Below are positions 23,301-36,916 of a stretch of 64,000 bases of DNA, in pieces. How positions within the stretch are numbered: position 1 is the stretch's first letter; every line of letters starts with the position of its first letter. The notes under the pieces were generated by a model, which searched no databases, had not been told where the DNA came from, and worked only from the letters and a program-made list of their open reading frames with translations. Both the position numbers and the translations under genes were made by a program. The stretch is from Auricularia sp. M13 (lineage: Eukaryota; Basidiomycota; Agaricomycetes; Auriculariales; Auriculariaceae), in assembly GCA_037042915.1 (NCBI GenBank), contig CM073196.1, forward strand, positions 3,596,001-3,660,000, in the 5' to 3' direction.

Positions 23301-26300
23301 CTGACTGCGCAGCGTAATTAGCACAGCGTCGTACGACATGGGTCGTGGGAAGCCCGAACAGTCGTAGCCGAGGCCGCCGGTGTGTCTGTGTTCGATGTTT
23401 AGCCACCCGACCGGCCTCGTCACGATCATTCCGCGCCGCCTGACCCATCCCCTCGCTGAAAATTCCGCTCACAGTCAAAGGCCGACACCCCGGGCGCAAA
23501 TAAGCGCCCGTGGTGCACGCTGGGGTGAGAGGGGTACCCCTATACCCTCCGAAAGTACGAAAATGCGCTAGAGCGCGGACGCCGCGCAAGCGCGTTGTGA
23601 GGCGTAATTCAAGCTTCTCTGATGCGTGATTAGCCGGTGATTGATGTTAGTGAGACGGGAAGCCAGGGAAACCAGGGGAAATTGAGTAACTCGCGAAATG
23701 CGCCGCTTTCGCAGATCTGGTCCCACCGCCGAATTCAATGAAATTTCAAAGGTTTCTAAGCGCATTACGCATGCCAAGGCATGTGCGCAGCAGATGACGT
23801 CGAGAGACCGCGGGCGCCGGTCGCCCAGGGCTCGTCGAGAGCATGTTCGCTGTTTCGAGCGGAGTTTGCACGGCAGGCTTTCCGCCCGCTCCGGCACGTG
23901 CGGACGGTATTTCGACGCTCACGGCCGTTCTGAGGCCTCTCCCTCTTAATAATTACGTAATACAGGGTCCAGGTACATGCTTGCATGAGTTGAAGGTGTC
24001 AAAATTAAGAAATATCCGAAATGACTAGTTGCCTGAAAATGCGGATTCAGAGTGTAACTTGCGTTCAAAAGCGTTTCTGGCGCACATTTCCAAGCCAATA
24101 GCATTGCTCTCGCATTAAATGGGCGCTGATTACGCTGCATACGGTCAGGGTATGCACTGAATCGCATGCACAGTTGTGCGATGTCGGGGAGCAACACCAT
24201 TTCCCGCCTGATCGGGGCGCGCGCTGCGGCGCTTCGGCAAGTTTGAGAAGCGCATCTGCTTGCTAAATTTACCGGAGTTGCGGTTTGCCGAGGCCAGGAA
24301 CGTCGATTCGCAACGATTGAGCATGTTGCGCTGTTGATCTCTCAGCGCATTCCCTGACCCCAATTCAGAATTTCCATCAGTTTTTCGCCGCTCTTCGCTT
24401 ACAGAACTGCGCTTCCATGCAGATACGTAACAGTGGTGACGCTCAGGCGGTGTACAGTCTGTGTTTGCGTGTCGGAGCGTGCCCACACCTTCAGCGCTGA
24501 GCGCACAACGGCAAACTCCGCAGCTTGCCCTCCGACGTTTATCATCCCGCGACGCAGCGGCCATTCCGTCGCTCGCCGCCTGCGCCACCCGCGCTATCTC
24601 TGCCCCCCATTTGCAACGCCGTGTTGGCGCTGGAGGAGGCCGGCAGACGGTGAGTTTGCTCTTCCTCCTCCGAGCTCATTGTCTGACGATTTTCGTTGCA
24701 GACGCGATGGCGCGACATCTCGCTCGGATTTGCACTCGCCACGGTCTGAAGCATTGCGCTTTATCTTCAGGCGCCGGTGAGTTCGCTTTCTATCTTTTTT
24801 GCTCAACACCCCGTTCCCCACCATTCATTCACTCGGGCTTGCCGCGGCCGTTACGCCGTGGCTATGACGGCCTGCGCCGCGCTGCGTGCACTCCTCGTTT
24901 CCGTGACGTGTGCCGAGACCGGGACTTGCGTCGCGTCCCCGACGCGTGCTTCCTTGTCGGCGGACGAACCGTTTTCCATTGGGCGCGCGGGCCCGTTGCC
25001 ATCCCTGCCCGCTGCACCCTTCCCCGCCTTTGCCTCATCACACCACAACGCCCCGTGCAGCGCGCACCAGCTCCGTGTTGGGAAGTCAACCTGCTGGTCC
25101 TTTTATCCCCGCAAATAGGACCAAAAGCTGACTTATTTTGCAGCACGCTACCCACCTCTCGCCGTTCGTTCCAACAGGCCTCGCCCTTTTTTTGACAGCA
25201 GAAGGCTGGCGTCGGAAGGCATTGTTGATGCGCACCGCCAGCCGCGCGCCACCGGCGCTGGAAGCGCGGGAAGACGCGGGCGTGCTCGGCGAGTCCGGCT
25301 GTGAAGCTAGGTGCGTATCATGCCATTCCCGCCGACACATCCTCACATGTCCTGACGTTGTCTCTGAGCAGGTATGAGCCCGTGATGCCAGAGCGCGCGC
25401 TTAGATCCTGTGCGGTCGCTTGGTTTGCGCTGCGCCGACTGTTGTTTCCCATCGCGCCGACCAGCACACCAACATCTCGACCTCGTCCGTATCTCACGAA
25501 AACTCGGCATCTGGGTCGCTCCGAGGTGTACAACGCACGCCTCGAGTATCGCTGCGCTGCGTGCGGAACCCCGCCGCTGGTGAGCATTTTTGTGACCGTT
25601 CTTGGCCCAAGACCGATTTCACGTTTCAGGTCAACCTCGTCCGTTTGGGCTGAGAGTCAGCATGCTGGCTCACACATGGGTCAGACGTTGCTGCGCAACG
25701 GCGCTCGAGTTGGTGAGCAGCCGTTCGTTCAGGAGCGGCTCTTTTGCTAACGCCGGCTCCAGTCACCTCCCGTTTCCCCGCAACGCAGCCATCCCCGGCC
25801 TGCGTCGCGTTACCAGCGCGTCAAGACGACATTAGCCAGCTATGCGCCAATTGAAGAGCCGTGGCAGGTGCGGGAATCGTGAGTACTTGTCCGATTGCTG
25901 CCCCTCCGCACCGCGGCTGAGCATTGCGTCCCAGCGTCGACCAGGTCTCCTCCATCAAAAAACGCGGCTCGTTGGACGTTTATGACTGCGCTCTCGACGC
26001 CGCGCGCCGCGTCTTCGCGTATTCATTGTGCTGGACGCCGTTCCGTCGCCGACCACCGCGGCCGAGTCGGCGTGTCGACCGCTCGTTTTCCGCGTTCCCG
26101 CTGCGGTGTACGGCGCGCGGCATGTCTACAAACGGCTGCATCAAGTAGCGCGCCGCTGCGCTGCGATCCCCTTCAACGGTGCGCGTTTTTGTCCGTTTCC
26201 CGCCCGAAGCTGATTTTGCCGTTGAAGTGAACATCGTCCGTTCGAGCCGCAACTTGGCATGCCGACTCATAGCGCTATTGGCGCTTGCAAGGCGCAGTGG

Positions 26301-27040
26301 GAAGGCCGGGTGAGTCGCCGTTCGCTCTGCGCGTCGATTGTGCTGACGTCCGATCCCGAGCCATCCCGCTCCGCGCGAGGCTGTCTGCCCAGGACATCAC
26401 GGCCGAGCCTGGCCACTCTGGCGACGTGCCTACACCCTACGACGCGCGGAGACGCCTCGCCGCTGCGCTATTTGGTGAGTTCTGCTCGATTCGCTCCCCG
26501 AGACCGACACTGACGCCTGGCCGCCAGACTTGCCCGTTCGTCTCGAGATCGCGCCCGCGACCTCACTGCTCGGCCATCTCGACATCGTTTGACCCGCGCA
26601 CTGTTTGGCCCGCCAAACGTCGTCTTCTCGCCGACGGCGACCGGCGTCTCGACTCGCACCACCCCAGCCCTCCGTCGTTTCGCTGCGTCCCATGACGCAC
26701 TCTGGCATTCGCATTGCTGGGAACGGCGTCCGGTGCGATCGGTGAGCTCATTTTTTCGGTTACGTTTGCCATCATCGCCGGGTGTGCAACGGCCCATCGT
26801 CACTCGCACTCGTCCGCCGGCTCGGTCGCGTCGTTCGAGGTCTGCACGCCACCGGAAATGTACTCGAGTGTGCACGGCCACGATTCGGCGAAGACGCAGC
26901 CATTCGGTTACTCCTCCAAGACTTCGTACGTAGATATGGAATTTGCAGTACGGGTCAGAGAATTTCGGCGGTCCCAGTTGGTTCCCGCAGGTTCGGAAGG
27001 ACTCCCGTGACGCACTATGGGCCTGTATTTAGGGCAGAAT
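20347..27040. other. unit 2 interior, no identifiable gene
   Basis: Copy of 10648-17340 with the same decayed modules. The one extra C near 21470 joins two plus-strand frames into a longer open frame (21226-22410). Since it depends on a homopolymer indel and has no recognisable domain, I do not call it a gene. Confidence 0.5.
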
Positions 27041-27558
27041 AGCATCGTGTAAACTAGTCCAAGTCGAAATATATGCTGTTTTTGAATTCCCAGTGATCGT
27101 CACACTTAAGCGAAATCATGTTTCATAAGCCATCTTCCATGGAAACGGGCGCTCAAGTCGAACTGCGATCGCATGTTGTGTGAATGTCGTCAATGTCCTC
27201 AAAGACTCTCAGCGGCCTGAGAGCGGTTTTCAATGCGATCTCACAGAGCGAACTGCTTCATTAGTTGCTCAGTATGCTGAACTAGAAGAGCTGAGTGTGT
27301 GAGTTCCGCGCATGTCATCGGCTCGCTTGTGAGGAATGCATTGCCACACGCATGATTTCTCATCCGCCGGCGAGCTCGAGAGCGTGCAGGACACGCCCAA
27401 AGCTGCATTTCGCAGTTATGTGGCTTTTCTCAGCCAGTGCCATGAATCTGCAGGCATCTGGCTGCAATTCTTGAGGGGAACACCAACCTGACCGGCGCGC
27501 ATCACAGCCCGATTTCACCGCCGCTCCGCCGTCAGCCGTGCCAAGCGCCCTGTGAGGG

Positions 27559-27565
27559 TATAAAA
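27559..27565 (+). promoter_or_regulatory. TATA box of the orphan promoter, unit 2
   Basis: Same TATAAAA module as at 17860-17866, followed by a C/T-rich leader and an AATAAA, again without a downstream gene. Confidence 0.45.
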
Positions 27566-27856
27566 GGCCAGCGAATTCAGAGCCAGCCAGTTCGTCCTTT
27601 CCCTCAGTGCCCACGTCGTGCTGCTCGTCTCACAGCCTCCTCGTCGTTCACCTCTCCCACCTCGCCTTTGCTAACTGGACTCGTTTTGTACATAGGCCTT
27701 CGGGCGGGGAAACCCTGCCCAATTTTAATAAAACCTAACGGGACTATGACTACCTAGCAATTTTCATGTCAGTCCGTTTTGCTGCACACTTGAAAGCTCA
27801 TTCAAACATAGGCAAACAGCCTCGGAGTTCGGGTGAAACCAGTTTATTCCGTGGAA

Positions 27857-30082
27857 CTACTCTACACAACACTCGTTCGCCACCGTGTTCAGGTACAGCA
27901 GCTAGGGTCAGCACGGCACGGGCGAAGCATGCAGCACATACGCGGACGTGATACCCCATAAGGATCGACACGGGCCAGATAACAATGGACGCGGCGACAA
28001 ACGTCACAGCGCTCCCGAAGCCCTCGCGCAGCGTGTGCTCAAAGTCCAAATGCTCGCGCCGCGAAAGTACCTCCAAGTGGATCGCAGACGTGACGATAAT
28101 AAGAATGAGCGACGTGACCTGGCGCAGATATCAGCCCGCACAGTTATCTGTAAAGCCGCAGAAACTTACAGCGGATACCAGACAAATAATAAACGACCCA
28201 TAATTTCTTCGCCCGACGCAGTTGTTGACCCATGGGCAATGGTGGTCGCACCCGTCGACGCAGTTATCGCACTATTCAAGATGAGCACTGAGCTGTGCCG
28301 CGACAATACACGCACATTCCGATAATGGCTCGAGCGCGGAGGCCGGTACGTCCTGCACGTGACGCAGTACTTCGTCCGAACACTAGCAGCTCGGCGTCAG
28401 CACTTGCATTCGTCAAACTAGGAATGCACATACACCTCGTCTCGCACGCGAATCTCGCGTGGCAGCGGCGTAGGCTGCGACGAGTCCGTGTCCGACACCA
28501 TAGGCAGCGGCGCGTCCAGATCCAGATCGCGCGGCAGAATCCCAGGGTCCCGGAATGCCTAAGATTCAAGGGACGCGATAAGATCAAAGGCTATCTCGCG
28601 TGTAAAAGAGCACGTACCGTGGCCAACAAACTGCTCAGGGTGATGAGCGCCATGTACGCGCCGACGATCGCGAGTGCGGGGCTGAGATGGTGCCACCAGT
28701 ACACGCACGTTGTGCCCATCCAGAAGCCAACGACAATGCAGTACACGCCGAGCGTGCCGACGAACGCCCACGGCATGTCGCCGCCGAGCATCAGGCGGCC
28801 GCCCAAGAAGAAGCGATTTGCACCGCGGTGCAGCTCGTAGTTGCGCACCGGCCGGCCGGAGGGCGTCAGGATGGGCTGCATCCATGAGGGATTGACGACG
28901 CCGGAGAGCTGCGCACGCGGCGGGAGGGGCGCGAAGCGCGGGTGTCGCGACGGCGCGTCGGACTTGGTCTCGTCGTGCGGCTCCTCGATGAGGGCGTTGG
29001 CCGAATGAGGCGTCTGTGCGGTCTTGGGCGTGCGTGGGACGCCGCCGCTGTGCTTTAACGACTCGCCGCTGAACGATCGGCGGAAGATGCGCTCGAGGCT
29101 GCCGCGCATGCCCTGCGATGCTACGGGCGAGGGCTGTTGCTGCTGCTGCTGGGCACTCAGTTGCTCATGCGGCGTAAGTAGCGGTTCGCGACTGGCCATG
29201 GGACGTGCTTGCTGGTGCTGCACACTGGGATCTTCCTCCACCACAAGGCTGCTGCTGTGGAACGTCCCTCCAAATATGTCGTCGCCGTCGGACGCGGACG
29301 CCGAGCCGTGCGACATGCGCTTGGACTGCACGGACGCACGCCGCGCGGCGAACGAGGTGAGCGGGATTGCACCATCCGGGATGGCGCCGCTCTTGCGGGG
29401 CGAGTTGGTGATGGAGGTGCCGGGCATCATCGGGCGTGCGGGCAGCGCGAGCGAGTTGCGCGGCGACGTCGACCCTGTAGGAGCAGGGCCAATTGAATGC
29501 GGTATCGAGCGCGCGCTGGAAATAGTGTTGTACTGGTGTGCATGGTGCTGGCCCTGTTGGCTGGGGCGGGCAGGGCGGAAGAAGGAGGCAGGGGCCAGAA
29601 TGTTGCCGATGTGTGTAGCCGAGCTCTGCGTCGGCGACACGGGCGAAGCGCCAGATAGACTGTGCACAGATATACGACTGAGTTGTTGTTATTACCAGTG
29701 CTGCGGCGCCGCCGGGTAGCGCAGGACGCGAGGCAGTCTGGGTGGGCGAGCCGGTCGGTGCGGCATTGCCAGTGGTAGGGCCATGGCGCGAAGACGAGGT
29801 TAGCGAGTCGCTGCGGGCGCGGCTAATACTAGATATACTGCGCGAGCGGCCGATGGGCAGGCCAGCGTGCGAATGCGGGGTCGACGGCGCCATCGTCGTC
29901 AGCGGGTGCAGTGAGTCCGGCTGAGCGTCCTCCGAGTCACGACTACCGTCTGGCTCTATAACCAGCACGTCGCTGGCGTGATTTGGCGGCGGCGTCGACG
30001 GTGGCGGCGGCGCGGGCAGCTGCTCGTGCGAACCAAGAGGGGTATCGGCGGAATGTTCGGCGGCAGTCCCGTTGTTGTCCAT
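27857..30082 (-). pseudogene. truncated and mutated Erf2-like copy 3
   Basis: Exons 30082-28618, 28558-28434, 28382-28316, 28271-28170, 28118-27942 and 27901-27857. It has the same truncated C-terminus as copy 2 plus two further lesions. Exon 1 is net 31 bp longer than copy 1: three in-frame insertions (3, 4 and 4 residues, around GPTTGNAAPTGS, PARPMMPGTS and FHSSSLVV) and a 2-bp loss near 29690 that shifts the frame after ALVI. In exon 3 the zinc-binding Cys of the SHC motif is Tyr (codon at 28322-28324; PPRSSHYRN). DHHC itself is intact. The in-frame insertions suggest the exon came from a diverged, once-functional allele or paralogue. Confidence 0.8.
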
Positions 30083-33000
30083 CGCAAAGATAAAAAGCGA
30101 AACGAGCGGATGGCGAGATCAGAGTCTGCACTTTATCGCCTGTACATGCACGGACGCTGTTGAGGTCGATGCCCTGGGCAGCGCGAGATGCAGGAGAAAA
30201 CAGTTAAGCGGGCTGCGAAATTGCGGCGCGACGCTTGTCCCTTCCCGGATTGCCCTTCTCGTCACTCTGCGTCGCGCACACCATCGAGCACCTCTCGACG
30301 TCGCGCGCCCCGTCCCGCTCGCGATTCCCCCCACTCCCGCGCGTCCTGCGCGTAGTGCCCCAAGTTGAGACGCCCAACGCAAGTCTCATGCCTGCCAGCT
30401 CGCCGTCATCGAGTCGCGCGCTGCTCGTCGAAATCAGGATCGAGTTGCAAGTTCGCGTGCAACGCACTCACCGCTACTCAGAGCGACGACCACGGCGAGA
30501 ATGAGGTGCTTGTCGATATCCTCGCAGATCTTGGCGAGCGAGCTCGCGCTGGCCATTGGGCTCCTTGTTCTGCACCGCGCCCTGCACCACACCTTCAAGA
30601 CGCGCAGCCTGCTCACCGTCCATGTCTTTCCGGACACGGCCGCCAGCTCCTTCAAGAGAAAATTAAACAACATAAGCGCGCGCGCCTCATTCATAGCTAC
30701 ACGTACGTACCTCACTCATCGCATTCCGACAACTTGTTTCTGACCCAAATATTTTGCAGCGCGACGCAGACGCACTAGACACGCGCGTGGTATGTCAGTA
30801 CATCTTGCGTTCGTATCCAGCCGTTTTCTGACGAAAATGTTGTTTAGTTTGCATCAACGCAACCTTGGCTTGTCACCAGACTCACCGACGCGCGATCTCG
30901 ACCCAATCAGGCCCGTCGCCTTCATCGACGGTTCTTGGAACTTCATCGGACCTATGGCTTGCTGCTGCTCGGGTCAAATCGCGCGCCCTGCTCGGAATCG
31001 AATTCTGCGCTGTTGGAGGACGACCACCAACTTTGCCGAGCCATGCACGACTCGATCAACGAACTCGAATGCGTATTCGTGTTCGATGACCAGTGCTCAA
31101 TGCTATCCCCCGCGGGATTGGCGCTGCATCGACGTGGAGGTGAGTGGCTTCCGAGTTTCGGTTTGTTGCTCGACCGCGCCGACCGAACGTGCCTCCCGCA
31201 GAACCGCAACACGAACAACAAATCCGTGGCGACCTGTGAGCTCTCTGACGTCGACGCCATCCTCTCCCGTGCGCAAAATCGGTGTTCTATCGATGCGGAG
31301 GTCGGTGGTCTGCTCGACCACGCGGACCGAGTTCACAACTGAAATGCAGCACGAACAACGAATCCGACTCGACCCTCGCGCTCGCCAATGCTCAATTTAC
31401 GCTCTCCCGCTCTCAAATTCAGCGCCGAATCGATTGGGACGTCGACGACTCGGTGAGTCGCGTCGGAGCAGAACTTCGTCCTCCAGACGCTACGCTCTCC
31501 ATCTCGCGATTTGGCGCTCATTTTCACGATGCAGGACATCCACCCAACGACCCCCGAACGCGGCTTCGCGCGCGGAACGTCCGTCATGGCGGCGCGCGGC
31601 TCGGTCGTCGCGCGACGGTCGGACCGACTCGCAAGTTCGCGCAGGGCTCCGCCGTGCGTCCCAACGCCCGTCAGACGTTGGCAGCATGCCATACGACTCT
31701 CTCCTCATGCGAAACGAGCGCGCCTCGTCGCGGTTCGACTTCCACGGCCGTCTGCCTTCCGAGCGCGCTCGGACGGCCAGCATCGACAGACGCGAGGACG
31801 GCCGAGATTTCGGGCAGGAGGACATGCGCATAGATGTGCAGAATGACTTCTATGTGGCGCGCGCGATCGGTGGGGACGCAGGAAGCGAGTACGTACTTTT
31901 TAGCATAGTTAGGATAATATCAGCGATTTTGCTCCCCCTGCTTCGTGCGCGCCGTAATGGCCGCGTCTGTGTATGCGCACTGCATGGCCCTATTGGCCGC
32001 GACGAGAAAATCAAGAAATATTGCGAGGAAACGCACTCGAGCTCATGATCGGGTGGGTTGAGCGGAATGGTCGAACGACTGCAAACGGCGAAGAACGCTG
32101 TGTATCAGCGTGGGAATCAATCAGAAGAGCATATTGGCACTCACTGCGTCGTTGACGATGCCCTGGTCGTCGCCGTTCGGCGAAAATTGGTCGTCGCGAG
32201 TGTCGAACCAAATGAACCCTGCGAAGCCACATGCACGTCTGGTACAACAACGGGCACATACAGGTAGGTTTTTCGACGTAATCAGCCAGTTGGTCGACAA
32301 TGAAATGGAAAGGAAGTGCTCACCGACGAGATGCGTGCAAACGGCGGGAAAGTGGGAAGGGCGTGGACGTCGTTGGTGGTCGCCAAACGATCGGTCGAGC
32401 TGCGCTGCGCTGTCAAGTACAACAACGGGCACATAAAAAAGGGTTTTGCGACACGATCGGTCAGCCTGTAGACAATAGAATCAATGGTGCTCACCGTTGT
32501 CAGTGCGAACGGCAGGAATGTGGGATGACGTTCTGGCGAGCGATCGGACGCTGCAATAAGTACAGCTACTGCAGGACGCTTCCCTGAATGACTTCAAGAG
32601 ATGATGATGTATCAGCACATCATACAGCAATGGGTCTGAGAAGTTCCTTACGACGGTGGCCGAGACTGCGTGGAAGACGGGGGCGATGGCGTCGAGTCTG
32701 CGGTGTCGGCGGCGAAGCTCGCGTTGACAACGCCGCAACGCGCACGTCCGACTGCGAGGAACGGCAAGCACACGTCGACTGCAGCTGCAGCAGCACACGG
32801 AGCATGCGAGCAGAGCGTCGTCGAGGTGGTGCAGAGGACGGAGAAGAAGCGGAGGAGTCGATGGCGACTCTGACCCGTTTCCGCGTCCCCTTTATACGCC
32901 CGCAAGGAGCTCGCGCGTTCCGTCGCTTTTCCGACAGCTGACTGCGCAGCGTAATTAGCACAGCGTCGTACGACATGGGTCGTGGGAAGCCCGAACAGTC

Positions 33001-36000
33001 GTAGCCGAGGCCGCCGGTGTGTCTGTGTTCGATGTTTAGCCACCCGACCGGCCTCGTCACGACCATTCCGCGCCGCCTGACCCATCCCCTCGCTGAAAAT
33101 TCCGCTCACAGTCAAAGGCCGACACCCCGGGCGCAAATAAGCGCCCGTGGTGCACGCTGGGGTGAGAGGGGTACCCCTATACCCTCCGAAAGTACGAAAA
33201 TGCGCTAGAGCGCGGACGCCGCGCAAGCGCGTTGTGAGGCGTAATTCAAGCTTCCCTGATGCGTGATGAGCCGGTGATTGATGTTAGTGAGACGGGAAGC
33301 CAGGGAAACCAGGGGAAATTGAGTAACTCGCGAAATGCGCCGCTTTCGCAGATCTGGTCCCACCGCCGAATTCAATGAAATTTCAAAGGTTTCTAAGCGC
33401 ATTACGCATGCCAAGGCATGTGCGCAGCAGATGACGTCGAGAGACCGCGGGCGCCGGTCGTCCAGGGCTCGTCGACAGCATGTTCGCTGTTTTGAGCGGA
33501 GTTTGCACGGCAGGCTTTCCGCCCACTCCGGCACGTGCGGACGGTATTTCGACGCTCACGGCCGTTCTGAGGCCTCGCCCTCTTAATGATTACGTAATAC
33601 AGGGTCCAGGTACATGCTTGCATGAGTTGAAGGTGTCAAAATTAAGAAATATCCGAAATGACTAGTTGCCTGAAAATGCGGATTCAGAGAGTAACTTGCG
33701 TTCAAAAGCGTTTCTGGCGCACATTTCCAAGCCAATAGCATTGCTCTCGCATTAAATGGGCGCTGATTACGCTGCATACGGTCAGGGTATGCACTGAATC
33801 GCATGCACAGTTGTGCGATGTCGGGGAGCAACACCATTTCCCGCCTGATCGGGGCGCGCGCTGCGGCGCTTCGGCAAGTTTGAGAAGCGCATCTGCTTGC
33901 TAAATTTACCGGAGTTGCGGTTTGCCGAGGCCAGGAACGTCGATTCGCAACGATTGAGCATGTTGCGCTGTTGATCTCTCAGCGCATTCCCTAACCCCAA
34001 TTCAGAATTTCCATCAGTTTTTCGTCGCTCTTCGCTTACAGAACTGCGCTTCCATGCAGATACGTAACAGCGGTGACGCTCAGGCGGTGTACAGTCTGTG
34101 TTTGCGTGTCGGAGCGTGCCCACACCTTCAGCGCTGAGCGCACAACGGCAAACTCCGCAGCTTGCCCTCCGACGTTTATCATCCCGCGACGCAGCGGCCA
34201 TTCCGTCGCTCGCCGCCTGCGCCACCCGCGCTATCTCTGCTCGCCATTTGCAACGCCGTGTTGGCGCTGGAGGAGGCCGGCAGACGGTGAGTTTGCTCTT
34301 CCTCCTCCGAGCTCATTGTCTGACAATTTCTATTGCAGACGCGATGGCACGCCATCTCGCTGGGCTTTGTGCACCCAACGGTCTGAAGCATTGCGCTTTA
34401 TCTTCAGGCGCCGGTGAGTTCGCTTTCTATCTTTTTTGCTCAACACCCCGTTCCCCACCATCCATTCCCTCGGGCTTGCCGCGGCCTTTAGGCCGTCGCT
34501 ATGATGGCTCGCGCCGCTTTTCGCGCACTGCTCGCTGCCGTGCAGTGTGCCGAGGCTGGAACTTGCGTCGCGTCCCCGACGCGTGCTTCCTGGTCGGCGC
34601 GCAATCGGTTTCCATTGGGCGCACCGACCCGTTGCCATCCTTTCCTCCCCACTTCACCCTTCCCGCCTTTTCTTCATCACTCCATCATGCCCTGCGCAGC
34701 GCGCACCAGTTCCGCGTTGGGAAAAGAGTCAACCTGCTGGTCCTTTTCCCCGCAAATAGGACCAAAAGCTGACTTATTTTGCAGCACGCTGCCCACCGCT
34801 CGCCGTTCGTTCCAACAGGCCTCGCCCTTTTGTTAGCGGAAGAAGGCTGGCGTCGGAAGGCACCGTTGATGCGCATCGCCAGCCGCGCGCCGCCGGTGCT
34901 GGAAGCGCGGGAAGACGCGGGCGTGCTCGGCGAGTCCGGCTGTGAAGCTAGGTGCGTATCATGCCATTCCCGCCGGCACATCCTCACATGTCCTGACGTT
35001 GTCTCTGAGCAGGTATGAGCCCGTGATGCCAGAGCGCGCGCTTAGATCCTGTGCGGTCGCTTGGTTTGCGCTGCGCCGACTGTTGTTTCCCATCGCGCCG
35101 ACCAGCACACCAACATCTCGACCTCGTCCGTATCTCACGAAAACTCGGCATCTGGGTCGCTCAGAGGTGTACAACGCACGCCTCGAGTATCGCTGCGCTG
35201 CGCGTAGAACCTCGCCGCTGGTGAGCATTTTTGTGACCGTTCTTGGCCCAAGACCGATTTCACGTTTCAGGTCAACCTCGTCCGTTTGGGCTAAGAATCA
35301 GCATGCTGGCTCACACATGGGTCAGACGTTGCTGCGCAACGGCGCTCGAGTTGGTGAGCAGCCGTTCGTTCAGGAGCGGCTCTTTTGCTAACGCCGGCTC
35401 CAGTCACCTCCCGTTTCTCCGCAACGCAGCCATCCCCGGCCTGCGTCGCGTTACCAGCGCGTCAAGACGACATTAGCCAGCTATGCGCCAATTGAAGAGC
35501 CGTGGCAGGTGCGGGAATCGTGAGTACTTGTCCGATTGCTGCCCCTCCGCACCGCGGCTGAGCATTGCGTCCCAGCGTCGACCAGGTCTCCTCCATCACA
35601 AATCGCGGCTCGTTGGACGTTTATGACTGCGCTCTCGACGCCGCGCGCCGCGTCTTCGCGTATTCATTGCGCTGGACGCCGTTTTGTCGCCGACCACCGC
35701 GGCCGAGTCGGCATGTCGACCGCTCGTTTTCCGTGTTCCCGCTGCGGTGTACGGCGCGCGACATGTCTACAAACGGCTGCATCAAGTAGCGCGCCGCTGC
35801 GCTGCGATCACCTTCAACGGTGCGCGTTTTTGTCCGTTTCCCGCCCGAAGCTGATTTTGCCGTTGAAGTGAACATCGTCCGTTCGAGCCGCAACTTGGCA
35901 TGCCGACTCATAGCGCTATTGGCGCTTGCAAGGCGCAGTGGGAATGCCGGGTGAGTCGCCGTTCGCTCTGCGCGTCGATTTTGCTGACGTCCGATCCCGA

Positions 36001-36913
36001 GCCATCCCGCTCCGCGCGAGGCTGTCTGCCCAGGACATCACGGCCGAGCCTGGCCACTCTGGCGACGTGCCTACACCCTACGACGCGCGGAGACGCCTCG
36101 CCGCTGCGCTATTTGGTGAGTTCTGCTCGATTCGCTCCCCGCGACCGACACTGACGCCTGGCCGCCAGACTTGCCCGTTCGTCTCGAGATCGCGCCCGCG
36201 ACCTCACTGCTCGGCCATCTCGACATCGTTTGACCCGCGCACCGCGCGGCGCACTGTTTGGCCCGCCAAACGTCGTCTTCTCGCCGACGGCGACCGGCGT
36301 CTCGACTCGCACCACCCCAGCCCTCCGTCGTTTCCGCTGCGTCCCATGAGGCACTCTGGCATTCGCATTGCTGGGAACGGCGTCCGGTGCGATCGGTGAG
36401 CTCATTTTTTCGGTTACGTTTGCCATCATCGCCGAGTGTGCAACGGCCCATCGTCACTCGCACTCGTCCGCCGGCTCGGTCGCGTCGTTCGAGGTCTGCA
36501 CGCCACCGGAGATGTACTCGAGTGTGCACGGCCACGATTTGGCGACGACGCGGCCATTCGGTTACTCCTCCAAGACTTCGTACGTAGATATGGAATCTGC
36601 AGTACGGGTCAGAGAATTTCGGCGGTCCCAGTTGGTTCCCGCAGGTTCGGAAGGACTCCCGTGACGCACTATGGGCCTGTATTTAGGGCAGAATAGCATC
36701 GTGTAAACTAGTCCAAGTCGAAATATATGCTGTTTTCGAATTCCCAGCGATCGTCACACTTAAGCGAAATCATGTTTCATAAGCCATCTTCCATGGAAAC
36801 GGGCGCTCAAGTCGAACTGCGATCGCATGTTGTGTGAATGTCGTCAATGTCCTCATAGACTCTCAGCAGCCTGAGAGCGGTTTTCAATGCGATCTCACAG
36901 AGCGAACTGCTTC
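30083..36913. other. unit 3 interior, no identifiable gene
   Basis: Corresponds to 10648-17560 of unit 1 with many substitutions. It lacks about 160 bp present in units 1-2 just upstream of erf2 (about 10820-11020 there) and has some short extra segments instead. It has the same exon/intron-like modules and decayed frames, with the 14-3-3-like fragment at 30500-30576. Nothing here can be called a working gene. Confidence 0.5.
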
Positions 36914-36916
36914 ATT
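36914..36916. other. left target-site duplication (ATT)
   Basis: ATT directly precedes CACTGGGCCC and is repeated at 52597-52599. The sister units have a single ATT at this position. Confidence 0.85.

Larger units (their letters stand above)
18187..27883. repeat. tandem segmental repeat, unit 2 (9,697 bp)
   Basis: Nearly identical to unit 1. The differences I could find are small indels in homopolymer-like runs: an extra C near 21470, one C missing near 26680 and two G missing near 27708, plus the 13-bp deletion in erf2 intron 5. Its uninterrupted ATT at 27260-27262 is an empty site for the transposon in unit 3. Its orphan TATA box is at 27559-27565. Confidence 0.95.
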
